Below are positions 1 through 9,420 of a stretch of DNA of 64,000 bases, in pieces. The DNA lies in NCBI RefSeq assembly GCF_036924515.1, contig NZ_JAZHRR010000001.1, positions 3,629,001 through 3,693,000 of the forward strand, written 5' to 3'. A program made the position numbers and the translations under genes. The stretch's first letter is position 1, and every line of letters begins with the position of its first letter. This stretch comes from Bradyrhizobium sp. AZCC 1610 (GTDB lineage Bacteria; Pseudomonadota; Alphaproteobacteria; Rhizobiales; Xanthobacteraceae). The notes beneath the pieces were generated by a model. The model was not told the DNA's origin. It was given only the letters and a program-made list of their open reading frames with translations, and did not search any database.

Positions 1-41
1 ACCGGGGCAAGGCGTCACAGCTAGGATAGACACAACAAAAA

Positions 42-1367
42 ATGGTCCGCACCGGTCCGATGGCAAGCCTTTCCGCGACGGTCAATCGACGCACCCTCTT
101 GGCCGGGTTTGGCGCGGCCGCGCTGGCCCCGGTATGGCCGGTGGCAGGCCGGGCGCAAGGGCGACCGGCGCTGGCGCTCCAGGCCAAAGCCGATGCCCTC
201 GCCTTGCGCGATGGCCCGCCCACGCCGCTCTGGTCGCTGCAAGGACCTGAACTCCGGTTCCAGCGCGGCGATACCGTGGAGATCGCGTTCGCCAATGAGC
301 TGCCGGTGCCCGCGGTGCTGAACTGGCGGGGAATCGACGGCGTAGCTGCGGCCGAACCGCTGACTGCGCGCGCACCGCTCGCCGCGGGTGGCAAGCTGGC
401 CCTGCAACTGCCGCTGCGCCATGCCGGGACCTTCCTGTGCGACATGAGCCTTCTCGGTGATGGGCAGGCGCTGCCGTCGCGGGCCCGGGCGCTGGTGGTC
501 CGCGAAAGCGATACGATCGCAGTCGATCGCGACGAGGTGTTTCTGGTCGAGGATTGGCAGATCCTGCCCGACGGCACGGCGATCGTGCCCGGCGTCGAGC
601 CGAAAGACGCTATGCCGGCCTATACGGTCAACGGCAAAACTTCATTCGATATCTCAGCCCGAACCAATGAACGGATCAGGCTCCGCTTTATCAGCGCTTG
701 TCAACGGGCTGTTATCGCAACGAAAATAGAGAACTATGAGGTTCGCGTGATGGCCGTCGACGGCCAGCCCGCCGAACCCTTCCAGGCCCGCAACGGCGCG
801 CTGGTGCTGGCGCCGGGCGGCCGGGCCGACGTCTTCATCGATGTAACAATGCCGGCAGGCACTTCCACCCCCATCCTCCTGCACGACGGCAAGGAGGCCC
901 GACCGGTCGGCAAGATCATCGTCTCCGGCGAGCCACCGATCCGCCCGGCGCCGCTTCGGCCCGCCCCGCCGCTGCCCTCCAACGGCCTGCCCGAGCGGAT
1001 CGAGCTAAAAGGCGCTACACGTGTCGATCTGGCGCTCGGCGGTCCCCAAGGCGACTGGGTTACGCCGGCCAACTTTGCCGCCACCACCGCCCCCGCCTTC
1101 CGCGTCAAGACGGGACGCACGGTAGTGCTGGCGCTCACCAACCGCGCCGCCACGGCCACCGTCTTCCACCTCCACGGCCATCACTTCCGGCTGCTGGACC
1201 GGCTCGACGATGGCTGGAAACCGTTCTGGCTGGATACGCTGGCGATCGAGCCCGGCCAGACCCAGCGCATCGCCTTCCTTGCCGAGCATCCGGGGCGCTA
1301 CCTGATCGAATCCGTCGCCACCGACTGGGCGGCGCCGCGGCTGGTGCGGTGGTACGCTGTCGAGTGA
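42..1367 (+). CDS. Tat-exported multicopper-oxidase-fold protein, few copper ligands left
   Basis: Cupredoxin-fold protein of the multicopper oxidase superfamily, 441 residues, probably periplasmic. A twin-arginine signal is visible (NRRTLL at residues 16-21, an Ala-rich core, then GRAQG). Only one copper-ligand cluster survives, HLHGHH at 376-381. The place of the usual HWHG motif reads NWRG (94-97), the place of the second HxH motif reads GTFLCDMS, and the C-terminus has no HCHxxxH block. Oxidase activity is therefore doubtful; the pattern recalls FtsP/SufI, a copper-free member of the fold. The ATG at 42 is used; an in-frame ATG at 60 is equally possible. Ten bases separate it from the next gene, so co-transcription is likely. 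The physiological role is unknown. Confidence 0.75.
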   Translation: MVRTGPMASLSATVNRRTLLAGFGAAALAPVWPVAGRAQGRPALALQAKADALALRDGPPTPLWSLQGPELRFQRGDTVEIAFANELPVPAVLNWRGIDGVAAAEPLTARAPLAAGGKLALQLPLRHAGTFLCDMSLLGDGQALPSRARALVVRESDTIAVDRDEVFLVEDWQILPDGTAIVPGVEPKDAMPAYTVNGKTSFDISARTNERIRLRFISACQRAVIATKIENYEVRVMAVDGQPAEPFQARNGALVLAPGGRADVFIDVTMPAGTSTPILLHDGKEARPVGKIIVSGEPPIRPAPLRPAPPLPSNGLPERIELKGATRVDLALGGPQGDWVTPANFAATTAPAFRVKTGRTVVLALTNRAATATVFHLHGHHFRLLDRLDDGWKPFWLDTLAIEPGQTQRIAFLAEHPGRYLIESVATDWAAPRLVRWYAVE

Positions 1368-1377
1368 GGAGCAAGCC

Positions 1378-2463
1378 ATGACCAAACCGGTTCCCGCCAT
1401 CCGCAGCGTCAAGGCGCGCGGTCTCGTCGTGCCGCTCGCGCGCCCCGTGAAGAACGCCTTTGGCGTGATCGATGTGGGGCCGCTGGTGCTGATCGATGTC
1501 GAGACCGATCAGGGCGTTACCGGCCGCTCCTACATTTTCGCCTATACTAGGATGACGGTGAAGCCGCTGGTCCATCTGGTCGAGGAGATTGGCCGCGAGC
1601 TCACCGGCCGGCCGGTCGCGCCGTACGATCTGATGGCGGCGATGGACGCCAAATTCCGCCTGCTCGGCTGGCAGGGCCTCGTCGGCATGGCGGTATCAGG
1701 CCTCGACATGGCCTATTGGGACGCCCTCGGGCAGTTGGCCGGCAAGCCGGTGGTTGAACTGCTCGGCGGTTCGCCAAAACCGATCAGGGCCTATGACAGC
1801 TATGGCGTGGTCGATCCCGCAGCCGACGAGAACGCGCTGCGCCGCTCGCTCGAACAGGGTTTTCGCGGCATCAAGATCAAGGTCGGCGACGGCGATGCCG
1901 GCAACGACGAACGGATGGTCAAGGGCGTGCGCGCCCTCATCGGTCCCGATGTTGCGCTGATGATCGACTTCAACCAGTCGCTCGATCCCGCGGAAGCGGC
2001 GCGCCGTATCGCCCGCCTCGAACCCTACGACCTGCACTGGATCGAAGAACCGGTGCCGCAGGAAAATCTGTCAGGACACGCAAAAGTGCGCGAGACCTCA
2101 GCCACGCCGATTCAGGCCGGCGAGAACTGGTGGTTCCCGCGCGGCTTTGCGGAGGCGATCGAAGCCGGCGCCAGCGACTTCATCATGCCCGATCTGATGA
2201 AGTGCGGCGGCGTCACCGGCTGGCTGCAGGTCGCAGCCCAAGCGGAAGCCGCCAACATTCCGATGTCGAGCCATCTGTTTGCGGAGGCCAGCGCCCATAT
2301 GCTCGCGGTGACGCCAACCGCGCACTGGCTCGAATTCCTCGATTTTGCCAGCGTGATCCTCGCTTACCCGGCCAAGGTCGTCGATGGCACGGTGACCGCG
2401 CGAGGACCTGGGCTCGGGCTAGAATGGAACGAGACAGCGGTTGCGAAATATCTCGTCGGATAG
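1378..2463 (+). CDS. Mandelate racemase-type enolase superfamily enzyme
   Basis: Acid-sugar or hydroxy-acid racemase/dehydratase of the mandelate racemase branch, 361 residues, cytosolic, Mg2+-dependent. All catalytic residues are present with the spacing of Pseudomonas mandelate racemase (K164, K166, D195, E221, E247, H297, E317), shifted by exactly two: K166 and K168 in GIKIKVG, D197 in MIDFNQS, E223 in WIEEP, E249 in AGENWW, H299 in MSSHLF and E319 in AHWLEF. The region after H299 (SAHML, TPTAHWLE) is also strongly mandelate-racemase-like. A Shine-Dalgarno-like GAGGAG lies just before the ATG. The actual substrate is not proven; the neighbouring oxidase-like gene gives no clear pathway. 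Confidence 0.85.
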   Translation: MTKPVPAIRSVKARGLVVPLARPVKNAFGVIDVGPLVLIDVETDQGVTGRSYIFAYTRMTVKPLVHLVEEIGRELTGRPVAPYDLMAAMDAKFRLLGWQGLVGMAVSGLDMAYWDALGQLAGKPVVELLGGSPKPIRAYDSYGVVDPAADENALRRSLEQGFRGIKIKVGDGDAGNDERMVKGVRALIGPDVALMIDFNQSLDPAEAARRIARLEPYDLHWIEEPVPQENLSGHAKVRETSATPIQAGENWWFPRGFAEAIEAGASDFIMPDLMKCGGVTGWLQVAAQAEAANIPMSSHLFAEASAHMLAVTPTAHWLEFLDFASVILAYPAKVVDGTVTARGPGLGLEWNETAVAKYLVG

Positions 2464-2472
2464 GGCGTCGCC

Positions 2473-2928
2473 TCACAGGTGCGTCCAGAGATAGCGCACG
2501 TCCGGCTCCTTTTCTTCATTGCGGGCACCGTCGGTTTCCTCGATGAACGCGAAGCCCCGCGCTTCGTAAAAGCGTCGCGCCCTCACATTGCGCTGAAAAG
2601 TCCAGAGGTGCAGGCGCTCGGAAGCGCGTTTCGCGACATCGAGCAATTCGGTGCCGACGCCCCGCCCCTGCGCCTCCGGCAGTACATACAGTTGCTCGAT
2701 CCAGTCGTCATGGAAGGCGATCATGCCCGTTATGACGTCGCGATCGAAAGTGCCCCAAAGCGTACAAGTCTTGAACATCCGCTCGCGATAAAACCACCGG
2801 TCTTCGTCATGCGTATGCATTCCGGCGAGCCAAGGCAGAGCGTGGTCGAAGGCGAGCCGGTGAACGCGCGCCGCGGCGTCCATATCATCGAGTTCGAGTT
2901 GCCTAATACTCAATCCCGAACTCGTCAT
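2473..2928 (-). CDS. GNAT family N-acetyltransferase
   Basis: Acetyl-CoA-dependent N-acetyltransferase of about 151 residues. The GNAT core is visible: the N-terminal strand SIRQLELDDMDAAARVHR, the acetyl-CoA loop QGRGVGTELLD (the R/Q-x-x-G-x-G/A motif), and the late NVRARRFYEARGF helix-strand. The substrate cannot be told. The ATG at 2928 (MTSSGLS) is chosen because translation further upstream would read well into nnr; with this start it overlaps the 3' end of nnr by 26 bases, so it is probably the second gene of an nnr-GNAT transcript. It ends close to the convergent racemase gene. Confidence 0.8.
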   Translation of the reverse strand: MTSSGLSIRQLELDDMDAAARVHRLAFDHALPWLAGMHTHDEDRWFYRERMFKTCTLWGTFDRDVITGMIAFHDDWIEQLYVLPEAQGRGVGTELLDVAKRASERLHLWTFQRNVRARRFYEARGFAFIEETDGARNEEKEPDVRYLWTHL

Positions 2929-4402
2929 AGAGCCGGCGGAACACCGCGGGCAGCACTTCGGGCAAATCTTCCGCAATCAGCCCCGGTCCCGCCTCGCGCG
3001 CGGCTTCGCCGTGCATCCAGACGCCGATGCAAGCGGCCTCGAACGCCGGCACGCCTTGCGCCAACATCCCGGCGATCATTCCCGCCAGCACGTCGCCCGC
3101 GCCCGCGGTAGCGAGCCAAGGCGGCGCGTTGGACGCAATGCTGGCGCGTCCGTCCGGTGACGCCACCACCGTATCCGGCCCCTTCAGCAGCACCACCGCG
3201 CCGCAGCGTTCGGCGGCGTCGCGCACCCGCTCCAGTTTGGAGCGGCCGGGGTGCTTGTTGCTGATGTCGCTGAACAGGCGCGGAAACTCGCCCTCATGTG
3301 GGGTGAGGACGACCTGCGGGTCCTCGGCAGCCTTGATCGATTCAAACAACCGCTCGGGCGCATCGGCAAAACTCGTCAGCGCGTCGGCGTCGAGCACGAG
3401 GCCGCGTTTCGCCGACAGCGCGGTATGGACAAGATCGCGGGTCCGCGGGCTGACGCCGGCACCCGGCCCGAGCACGACAGAACTGAGCCGCTTGTCATCC
3501 AGCATGTCGGCGAATTCGACCACGGTATCGACGGCGCGCACCATGACCGCCGTCAGCGCCGCGGCGTTAACCGCGAGCGCATCGCGCGGCGAGGCCACCG
3601 TCACGAGGCCAGCCCCTGCCCGCAACGCACCCCGCGCCGCGAGCCGCGCCGCGCCGGTCGACGCCAGTTCCCCCGACAGTACGACCGCGTGGCCGCGGGC
3701 ATATTTGTGGCCGTCGATGTCAGGCACGGGAAAGGCTTTTTGCCAGCTTTGCGGAACGTTCTCCGACGTCTGCGGCCGGATCTCCTCGAGCACGAAGGGG
3801 TCGATGCCGATATCGGCGACGCGGACACGGCCGCAGTGCTTGCGCCCCGGCATCAACAGGTGCGCCGGCTTGCGGCGGAAGAAGGTCACGGTCTCCACGG
3901 CATTGATCGCAGCGCCCATCACCGCGCCCGAGGTGCCGTTGATGCCGCTCGGCAGGTCGACGGCGAGCACCGGCGCGCCATTGGCGTTGATCGCCTCGAT
4001 CATCTCGATCGGGTCGCCCTTGACCGGACGATTGAGGCCTGCGCCGAACAGCGCATCGATGATCAGGGCCGGCTTGCCAATCGCCTGCGGGTTGAACGGC
4101 AGCACCGGATATTTCCAGCCACGAGCAGCGAGCGCGGCGTCGCCCTGCAGGCTGTCGCGCTCGCACAGCAGGATGACGGAAACCTCCCGGCCGCGCGCCG
4201 CCAGTTCGGCCGCCGCCACAAAACCGTCGCCGCCATTGTTGCCGCGGCCGGCGACCACCATGATCGGTCCTTCCCCGACGAGATCCATCGCGGCTTCGGC
4301 CACGGCTTGCCCTGCGCTCATCATCAGTGCGAAGCCGGGCGTGCCGGCGGTGATCGTCAACCGGTCGGCACGCTCCATCTCAGTCGTGGTCAAAACTTCC
4401 AT
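2903..4402 (-). CDS. nnr: Bifunctional NAD(P)H-hydrate epimerase / ADP-dependent dehydratase
   Basis: Repairs hydrated NAD(P)H: the N-terminal YjeF_N domain (about residues 1-215) epimerises NAD(P)HX and the C-terminal carbohydrate-kinase-like domain (about 225-495) dehydrates the S form using ADP. Visible marks are GRGNNGGDGF and DALFGAGLNRPV in the first half, and VVLGPGAGVSP, LTPHEGEF, LLKGPDTVV and GAGDVLAGMIAGMLAQG in the second. The start at 4402 (MEVLTTTEMERADR) matches the usual N-terminus of the family; the frame is open for 13 more codons upstream. It is transcribed away from glnB, sharing the 4403-4765 intergenic region. Its tail overlaps the GNAT gene. Confidence 0.93.
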   Translation of the reverse strand: MEVLTTTEMERADRLTITAGTPGFALMMSAGQAVAEAAMDLVGEGPIMVVAGRGNNGGDGFVAAAELAARGREVSVILLCERDSLQGDAALAARGWKYPVLPFNPQAIGKPALIIDALFGAGLNRPVKGDPIEMIEAINANGAPVLAVDLPSGINGTSGAVMGAAINAVETVTFFRRKPAHLLMPGRKHCGRVRVADIGIDPFVLEEIRPQTSENVPQSWQKAFPVPDIDGHKYARGHAVVLSGELASTGAARLAARGALRAGAGLVTVASPRDALAVNAAALTAVMVRAVDTVVEFADMLDDKRLSSVVLGPGAGVSPRTRDLVHTALSAKRGLVLDADALTSFADAPERLFESIKAAEDPQVVLTPHEGEFPRLFSDISNKHPGRSKLERVRDAAERCGAVVLLKGPDTVVASPDGRASIASNAPPWLATAGAGDVLAGMIAGMLAQGVPAFEAACIGVWMHGEAAREAGPGLIAEDLPEVLPAVFRRLYDEFGIEY

Positions 4403-5104
<702 letters not shown>

Positions 5105-5212
5105 GCCGGGTGCTATCCGAATTTTGCGACTGAAAAACAAGAAAAGGGCTGCTCCGGCGGCCTGATTTCGTTCGCGATACCTCAACCGATCGTCTGCGAA
5201 GTCTCGTTGTCG

Positions 5213-5318
5213 CTGGAGCGTTTTCAAGCGAAGTGGATACCGGTTCGCGTGAAGAAAACGCGTCAAAATAAACGACTGGAGCCCGGTTCTGATGCAATCA
5301 GAACCGACAAGGCTCCAG
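5213..5318 (+). repeat. Dispersed palindromic repeat, family A copy 1
   Basis: Intergenic repeat between glnB and glnA. Its left part (GGTTCGCGTGAAGAAAACGC) recurs at about 46417-46440, and part of it in reverse orientation at about 54271-54284. Its right part is a strong hairpin: CGGTTCTGAT at 5284-5293 pairs with ATCAGAACCG at 5297-5306, flanked by CTGGAGCC (5276-5283) pairing with GGCTCCAG (5311-5318). The hairpin could attenuate glnB read-through into glnA. Confidence 0.8.
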
Positions 5319-5355
5319 ATTCCTGGAAACCGTCCCGCAGCCAAAAGGGGTATTC

Positions 5356-6765
5356 ATGAAGACCGCCAAAGACGTCCTGAAATCGATCAAGGACAACGAC
5401 GTCAAATACGTCGACCTGCGCTTCACCGATCCGCGCGGCAAGTGGCAACACGTAACGTTCGACGTCAGCATGATCGAGGAAGACACCTTTGCTGAAGGCC
5501 AGATGTTCGACGGTTCCTCGATCGCCGGCTGGAAGGCGATCAACGAATCCGACATGTGCCTGATGCCCGACCCGGTTACCGCGACGATCGACCCGTTCTT
5601 CGCCGAAACCACCATGGTCATCGTCTGCGACGTGCTGGAGCCGACCACCGGCGAGCCCTACAACCGCGACCCCCGCGGCATCGCCAGGAAGGCCGAGGCG
5701 ATGGTGAAATCGTCTGGCGTCGGCGACACCGTGTTCTTCGGCCCCGAGGCCGAGTTCTTCGTGTTCGACGACGTGCGCTACCAGACCACCCCCTACAACA
5801 CCGGCTTCAAGCTCGACTCCTCGGAACTGCCGATCAATTCGGATACCGAGTACGAGGGCGGCAATCTCGGTCACCGCATCCGCACCAAGGCCGGCTACTT
5901 TCCCGTGCCGCCGCAGGACTCGGTGCAGGACATGCGCTCGGAAATGCTCGGCGCCATGGCCAAGATGGGCGTCAAGGTCGAGAAGCATCACCACGAAGTC
6001 GCTTCCGCCCAGCACGAGCTCGGCATGAAGTTCGACACCATGACGCTGATGGCCGACCAGATGCAGATCTACAAATACTGCATCCACCAGGTCGCGCATA
6101 TCTACGGCAAGACCGCCACCTTCATGCCGAAGCCTGTCTACGGCGACAACGGTTCGGGCATGCACTGCCACCAGTCGATCTGGAAGGACGGCAAGCCGGT
6201 GTTCGCCGGCAACAAATACGCCGACCTCTCGGAGACCTGCCTTCAGTACATCGGCGGCATCATCAAGCACGCCAAAGCGATCAACGCCTTCACCAACCCG
6301 TCGACCAACTCCTACAAGCGCCTGGTCCCGGGCTATGAAGCCCCCGTGCTGCTCGCCTACTCCGCGCGCAACCGCTCGGCCTCCTGCCGCATTCCCTACA
6401 CGGCGAACCCGAAGGCCAAGCGCGTCGAAGTCCGCTTCCCCGACCCGATGGCCAACCCCTATCTCGGCTTCGCCGCGATGCTGATGGCCGGCCTCGACGG
6501 CATCAAGAACAAGATCGATCCCGGTCCTGCGATGGACAAGGACCTCTACGACCTGCCGAAGGAAGAGCTGAAGCAGATCCCGACGGTGTGCGGCAGCTTG
6601 CGCGAAGCGCTGGAAAATCTCGACAAGGACCGCGCCTTCCTCAAGCACGGCGGCGTGTTCGACGACGACTTCATCGACAGCTTCATCGAGCTGAAGATGA
6701 CCGAAGTCGAGCGCTTCGAGATGACCCCGCACCCGGTCGAATTCGACATGTACTATTCGCAGTGA
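5356..6765 (+). CDS. glnA: Type I glutamine synthetase
   Basis: Makes glutamine from glutamate, ammonia and ATP; the main ammonia-assimilation enzyme, a cytosolic dodecamer. Length 469 residues, as usual for GSI-beta. Visible motifs: the N-terminal FDGSSIAGW latch region, PEAEFFVFD, the ATP/metal-site KHHHEVA, the [10 protein letters not shown] loop, and NRSASCRIP. The regulatory adenylylation tyrosine is Y398 in DLYDLP, so the enzyme should be controlled by GlnE, linking it to the PII protein encoded upstream. An AAGGGG ribosome site precedes the ATG. A terminator follows at 6811. Confidence 0.98.
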   Translation: MKTAKDVLKSIKDNDVKYVDLRFTDPRGKWQHVTFDVSMIEEDTFAEGQMFDGSSIAGWKAINESDMCLMPDPVTATIDPFFAETTMVIVCDVLEPTTGEPYNRDPRGIARKAEAMVKSSGVGDTVFFGPEAEFFVFDDVRYQTTPYNTGFKLDSSELPINSDTEYEGGNLGHRIRTKAGYFPVPPQDSVQDMRSEMLGAMAKMGVKVEKHHHEVASAQHELGMKFDTMTLMADQMQIYKYCIHQVAHIYGKTATFMPKPVYGDNGSGMHCHQSIWKDGKPVFAGNKYADLSETCLQYIGGIIKHAKAINAFTNPSTNSYKRLVPGYEAPVLLAYSARNRSASCRIPYTANPKAKRVEVRFPDPMANPYLGFAAMLMAGLDGIKNKIDPGPAMDKDLYDLPKEELKQIPTVCGSLREALENLDKDRAFLKHGGVFDDDFIDSFIELKMTEVERFEMTPHPVEFDMYYSQ

Positions 6766-6810
6766 TCCCGCGCGGCGTTCGCGCCGCAGGCATCACCGTC
6801 CAACAATGCG

Positions 6811-6840
6811 AAAGGCGCTCCTTGCGGGGCGCCTTTTGAT
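6811..6840 (+). terminator. Rho-independent terminator after glnA
   Basis: AAAGGCGC (6811-6818) pairs with GCGCCTTT (6829-6836) around a short loop and is followed by a T-rich tail (TTTTGATTTT). It lies 46 bases after the glnA stop codon. Confidence 0.8.
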
Positions 6841-7017
6841 TTTGTGGCGGTCATTTCCGCTCGCGCTCAAAGCAATCCGGGTTCCCGCGTGATCTTGCGG
6901 TTCCCGAATCCCAGTGAAGTCAAAATCTCTCCTAAATCGTGGCGGTGATTGTCGCTTTTAGACCTCGCTGGAGAGGTACTGGTACTGCAGAACAAATAAA
7001 GAGGCGGCATCAACCAA

Positions 7018-7749
7018 ATGGCGACAAAAGATGGTTTCCTGCCGGACGATCGTTATCCTGTCTTTCTCTCCGAGCAAGCCGAAGAAACGGCGCAGCCGGA
7101 TATCGGGAAGGCTTTGCGCAGAGCGGCTCTCTCGTCGCGAATCCTCAAGGCGAGTATTTTGGGGGTAACGGCGACGGCGGCGATCGGTATCGCGATCCTA
7201 TCGGTAGAAAATCCAATCGCGCTCGTTGCGGACGTCACGGCTACCTGGGTCGAAAAACCGGCGCTTCAGCCTGACGCCGATCCGTCGGCGCCAGCAATTC
7301 AATCGATCGCCGGCACTCAGGATTTGCCGACGACGACAAGCGACGCACCGGCGCGCGACGAAATTGCTGCAGCTTCTGAACCTGCCGATCAGAACCAAAC
7401 TGCGATCGCTCAGCCGTCAGCCGAAGCCTTGTTGAAAGAATTCGAGGCCTGGGCGGCCAAGGAAGATTCACGGGCACAGGTCGTGCCCGTACAGCCCGCG
7501 CAAGCTGCCCCAGTGCAGGTTGCGCAAGATGCCCCAGTTCAGGCCCAGCCAACGAAAAAACATCGACGGGCCCGGTCCGTGCACAATGCGCGAGCAGAGA
7601 TCCGAACCCAGCGAAATCATCGAGCAAGGGTCCGGGAAGAGCAAAATGCACGGGTCGAGGTCCCGGCCGTACCGGACGCCCGAGCACAGGAGCAGTCAGT
7701 GCAAAATGCCCAGACACCGTCACTCCTGCAAAGCTTGGGTTTGCGTTAA
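7018..7749 (+). CDS. Hypothetical single-pass membrane protein with repetitive Gln/Ala/Arg tail
   Basis: 243 residues, family not recognised. Residues 1-40 are polar; one hydrophobic segment follows (about residues 43-63, SILGVTATAAIGIAILSVEN). The rest is low complexity: an acidic and Pro/Ala/Gln part, tandem PVQ-x-AQ units (about 160-180), then a basic tail with repeated NARAE, NARVE and DARAQ units. This looks like an inner-membrane anchor with a disordered periplasmic tail, or a tail that binds an acidic partner. A GAGGCGGC stretch lies upstream of the ATG. A monocistronic unit is likely, between the glnA terminator and a repeat region. Confidence 0.65.
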   Translation: MATKDGFLPDDRYPVFLSEQAEETAQPDIGKALRRAALSSRILKASILGVTATAAIGIAILSVENPIALVADVTATWVEKPALQPDADPSAPAIQSIAGTQDLPTTTSDAPARDEIAAASEPADQNQTAIAQPSAEALLKEFEAWAAKEDSRAQVVPVQPAQAAPVQVAQDAPVQAQPTKKHRRARSVHNARAEIRTQRNHRARVREEQNARVEVPAVPDARAQEQSVQNAQTPSLLQSLGLR

Positions 7750-8526
7750 TGCAGCGTCACCGCAATCGCGCTTCGCCACGACCTCCGATGCAGCATTCGC
7801 GCGACCCGTTGGCTCATGCGGGCCTTGCTGCTGACTGATTTGCCTCCAGCGCAAGCGTAACTTCATGCAGCGGCGTGCGACAAACTGGCACGACGGGCAA
7901 ATCAGTCAAAACCTGTCCAGTCCCTTCAGCAAAAATATTCTGCTTAACTTGGCACGCAAATCACCGGCATAACTCCGCCCGTCTCACGGCAGATGAGGGG
8001 CGTTGGCCATCGTCACGAACGTGCGGTGAGATGCGATGGACGCTGAATGCGCGCTAGACGTACGCGCAGGAAGCGTACGGTGAAGTCGTGTGGTTCGGGC
8101 GCCGCGGTGCTGGCGTTAAGTTACGTGGAAGTTTTCCGCGTGGCGACGGTGGCAAGAAAGCCGTTCACCGGGAAGAGCACGAAGTAAGCCGTAAAGCCAT
8201 TGCGCAGGGAAGGCCGGGATGCTCCCGCTGTACCTGTATGCTCGTGTGCGCGTTCTTAGTGCGCAAATTGCACACGAGACCGCGGGTGCGGCGCGCACCC
8301 GGTCTTCCCTGCGCCCTCTGATTTCGAGGAGGGCAAAAGGAGATGCAAACCTCGGGCGCAATGCGCCGCGAGATCGCCACCTCACATTCAACTGTCATCG
8401 TCCGCCTTGTGCGCAATTGCGCACTGGGGCGGACGATCCAGTATTCCAGAGACGCCAATGATTGAATCGAGAAGCCGCGGCGTACGCGGAGAGCGCGTTG
8501 CGCGCCCGCGCTCGAATGACAATCCC
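7750..8526. other. Gene-free region occupied by a large structured repeat
   Basis: 777 bases without a convincing gene. From about 7880 to 8450 it matches, from memory, a high-copy dispersed sequence of Bradyrhizobium and relatives; open frames inside it (for example 8088-8321 on the plus strand) look like by-products of the repeat. The remaining flanks (7750-7880 and 8450-8526) hold nothing I recognise. Confidence 0.55.
8202..8314 (+). repeat. Branched inverted-repeat core of the large dispersed repeat
   Basis: The arms GCGCAGGGAAGGCCGGG (8202-8218) and CCCGGTCTTCCCTGCGC (8298-8314) form a 17-pair stem with one G-U. Inside it, CTCGTGTGC (8241-8249) pairs perfectly with GCACACGAG (8270-8278). 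A competing hairpin, GACCGCGGGTGCG with CGCACCCGGTC (8278-8304), shares bases with both. The result is a branched RNA or cruciform with mutually exclusive forms. Confidence 0.7.
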
Positions 8527-9297
8527 CTACGCCGCCCGCTTGTGCGCCTTCAGCGCCGCGCCGAACGCTTCGAACAGTTTTCGATTGATCGGGTTGCGCT
8601 GCGGGTCGTACTCGGCGTGCCACTGAACGCCGAGCGCGAAGCTTGCGGCGTCCGCGATCCGGATCGCTTCGATGGTGCCGTCTTCGGCGATGCCTTCGAT
8701 GACGACGCGCTGGCCGGGTTCGAGGATGCCCTGCCCGTGCAGCGAATTCACCCGGATGGTTTCGCAGCCGAGCAGATTTGCAAAGGTGCCGCCGGGCGTC
8801 AGGTGGACGTCGTGCCGGTCGGCAAACACGACCGTCGGGTCGGGGTGGATGTCGCCGTTCTCCAGCCGCGGCATGCGGTGGTTCATGCGACCGGGGATCT
8901 CGCGGATTTCCGGGTGCAGCGAACCGCCGAAGGCGACGTTCATTTCCTGCAGGCCGCGGCAGATGCCGAAGATCGGAACACCGCGGGCGACGCAGGCCTC
9001 CGTCAGCGCCAGCGCGACGTCGTCGCGATGGATGTCGTAGGGCTCGTGCCGCTCATGCGGCTCGGTCTTGAAGCGTGTCGGATGAACGTTGGCCCGCGCG
9101 CCGGTCAGCACGATCCCGTCGACGACGTCGAGCAGCGCGCCGATGTCGGTAATCTCGGGCGAGCCGGCAAACATCAGCGGCAGCGCCCCCGCCACGTCGG
9201 TGACCGCGCGCAAATTGCGCTCTCCGACCATCTGCGTCTGGAAGCGATTTTCAACGCGATAGGCGTTCCCGATCACACCGACCACGGGCCGTCTCAT
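8527..9297 (-). CDS. Class I glutamine amidotransferase, gamma-glutamyl-GABA hydrolase family
   Basis: 256-residue PuuD-like peptidase C26 protein, expected to hydrolyse gamma-glutamyl amides such as gamma-glutamyl-GABA in polyamine catabolism. The nucleophile is C113 in IFGICRGLQE, and the His/Glu part of the triad lies in VQWHAEYD near the C-terminus. The N-terminus MRRPVVGVIGN fixes the start at 9297; the frame is open upstream to 9393 but without family similarity. No other polyamine gene is adjacent, so the substrate is inferred from the family only. Confidence 0.85.
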   Translation of the reverse strand: MRRPVVGVIGNAYRVENRFQTQMVGERNLRAVTDVAGALPLMFAGSPEITDIGALLDVVDGIVLTGARANVHPTRFKTEPHERHEPYDIHRDDVALALTEACVARGVPIFGICRGLQEMNVAFGGSLHPEIREIPGRMNHRMPRLENGDIHPDPTVVFADRHDVHLTPGGTFANLLGCETIRVNSLHGQGILEPGQRVVIEGIAEDGTIEAIRIADAASFALGVQWHAEYDPQRNPINRKLFEAFGAALKAHKRAA

Positions 9298-9420
9298 CGC
9301 AAGAATTCCGCTGTCATCGTCCTGTGCAAGGATCTTCCGGGTTGGGCCATGAATGCAGAAGATAATGCCTGCGAGGCGGCGGCGGATCAACATCCGCAGA
9401 GCTTTAGCGGAGCTGCCCTG

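Noticed and set aside
5263..6732. A 489-codon open frame opposite glnA
   Set aside because: Same reason: composition and full overlap with glnA.
8088..8321. A 77-codon plus-strand gene
   Set aside because: It lies entirely inside the structured dispersed repeat and has no domain; likely a recurrent false prediction.
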